Shown here: one piece after another, positions 12,583 through 13,145 of the stretch
Layout of the letters: every line of letters starts with the position of its first letter
How positions within the stretch are numbered: position 1 is the stretch's first letter
Assembly: GCA_902493835.1 (NCBI GenBank)
Contig: CABURG010000038.1
Span: forward strand, 1 to 13,145
Reading direction: 5' to 3'
DNA from: an uncultured Collinsella sp.
GTDB lineage: Bacteria > Actinomycetota > Coriobacteriia > Coriobacteriales > Coriobacteriaceae
DNA: 13,145 nucleotides
Translations under genes and position numbers: made by a program
The notes under the pieces: generated by a model
Told to the model about the DNA's origin: nothing
Seen by the model: the letters and a program-made list of their open reading frames with translations, nothing else
The model's database searches: none

Positions 12583-13145
12583 CTACCTCACGTTGTCGTT
12601 CATCGCGAAAGAGTTCTTCATGGCGCAGCTCGTGGTGTAGAGCACCTTGCCCAGCAGGGCATCGGTCTCCACGCGGACACGCTCGGCAAAGGCCTCATTG
12701 GCGCGTGCAAGCTCGGCAGGCACCTCGGCCTCAGGCAGAGCGGCTACGGCAGCATCGACGTCATGGATCTGTTTGTGGCCCATGCCACCGACCTTCTCCT
12801 GATAATCCTCGACCGCGCGACCGCACTCATGGAAGCGGACGTCGGCCAGCGCGCCGATCAGGCGGTTGGCCCAGTAGAAGTTTTCGGACGTCACGCGAGC
12901 CTGCGTGTCGGCATAGTACTCGGGCATGGTCTCGACGTTGGCGTACAGCGGAACCAGCGCGTTAAACGAGTTGGAGCCAAAGGCCATCCACTGCACGGCG
13001 CGGAAGGCCGGCTGCGCATAGGGGCGCAGCTGCAACACGGCAAGCTGGCTGTTGCGATTGATGCCGATGGGGCGATAGGCGCCACGCGTAGCGGGCGTGC
13101 CCTTGCTGCCGTAGCAGTCGTACTCCGTGCCCTGGTAGTGGCTCG
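12583..13145 (-). CDS. C69 family dipeptidase (5' partial)
   Basis: The frame is open from the right edge (first whole codon at 13143) to TAG at 12583, giving 187 residues of the C-terminal part; the GTG at 13038 is internal. Peptidase family C69 (PepD-like) enzymes are N-terminal-nucleophile hydrolases that cleave dipeptides. Recognisable family stretches are SHYQGTEYDCYG, RPIGINRNSQLAVLQLRP, AVQWMAFGSNSFNALVPLY and NFYWANRLIGALAD. The catalytic N-terminal cysteine lies outside the window, so activity and secretion cannot be judged. It is on the same strand as the phasin-like gene, 99 bases upstream of it, with no strong terminator between, so some read-through is possible. Confidence 0.92.
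   Translation of the reverse strand, partial: SHYQGTEYDCYGSKGTPATRGAYRPIGINRNSQLAVLQLRPYAQPAFRAVQWMAFGSNSFNALVPLYANVETMPEYYADTQARVTSENFYWANRLIGALADVRFHECGRAVEDYQEKVGGMGHKQIHDVDAAVAALPEAEVPAELARANEAFAERVRVETDALLGKVLYTTSCAMKNSFAMNDNVR

Noticed and set aside
1..13145. Mobile elements, tRNA or rRNA genes
   Set aside because: No transposase, integrase, terminal repeats of an insertion sequence, cloverleaf or rRNA-like stretch was seen on either strand.

Overview
The window is high-GC bacterial chromosome. The gene content (class III fructose-1,6-bisphosphatase, DegV, paired GtrA proteins, a large multi-DUF4430/propeller/InlB-repeat surface protein, a C69 dipeptidase, an ABC1 kinase) and codon use suggest a gut Coriobacteriia, most likely Collinsella or a close relative. 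This is inference; there is no rRNA or marker gene to confirm it.

Layout. Bases 2-676 (+) are the 3' end of a TIM-barrel enzyme gene closed by a strong terminator. A degV-family gene (758-1648, -) is divergent from fbp (1969-3885, +), with a 320-base regulatory intergenic region rich in inverted and direct repeats. fbp is followed at 78 bases by a small membrane GtrA gene, then a terminator, a 218-base gap with a perfect 11-bp inverted repeat, a second GtrA paralogue, and a very strong terminator (5012-5050).

From 5080 on, everything reads on the minus strand. A two-gene operon (9863 to 5145) encodes a 1268-residue secreted, membrane-anchored protein and a 303-residue membrane-anchored partner. 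The large protein has four DUF4430 (transcobalamin C-terminal-like) domains, an approximately eight-repeat PQQ-type beta-propeller, an InlB/Flg_new repeat and a charged stalk. The partner has one DUF4430 domain. Upstream is a recognisable cobalamin riboswitch (about 10007-10179), which ties the operon to vitamin B12. A terminator then separates it from an upstream operon: a small phasin-like protein (12483-12067) followed after 8 bases by an ABC1/UbiB-family kinase (12058-10295). The window ends inside a C69-family dipeptidase gene (5' end missing).

The most interesting region is the B12-riboswitch operon. Its architecture suggests a Gram-positive surface corrinoid-capture system in which transcobalamin-like beta domains are joined to a propeller rather than to the alpha/alpha barrel of the animal carriers. 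Binding of B12 is an inference; the riboswitch and domain pattern are what the sequence shows. No dedicated B12 transporter gene lies in the window.
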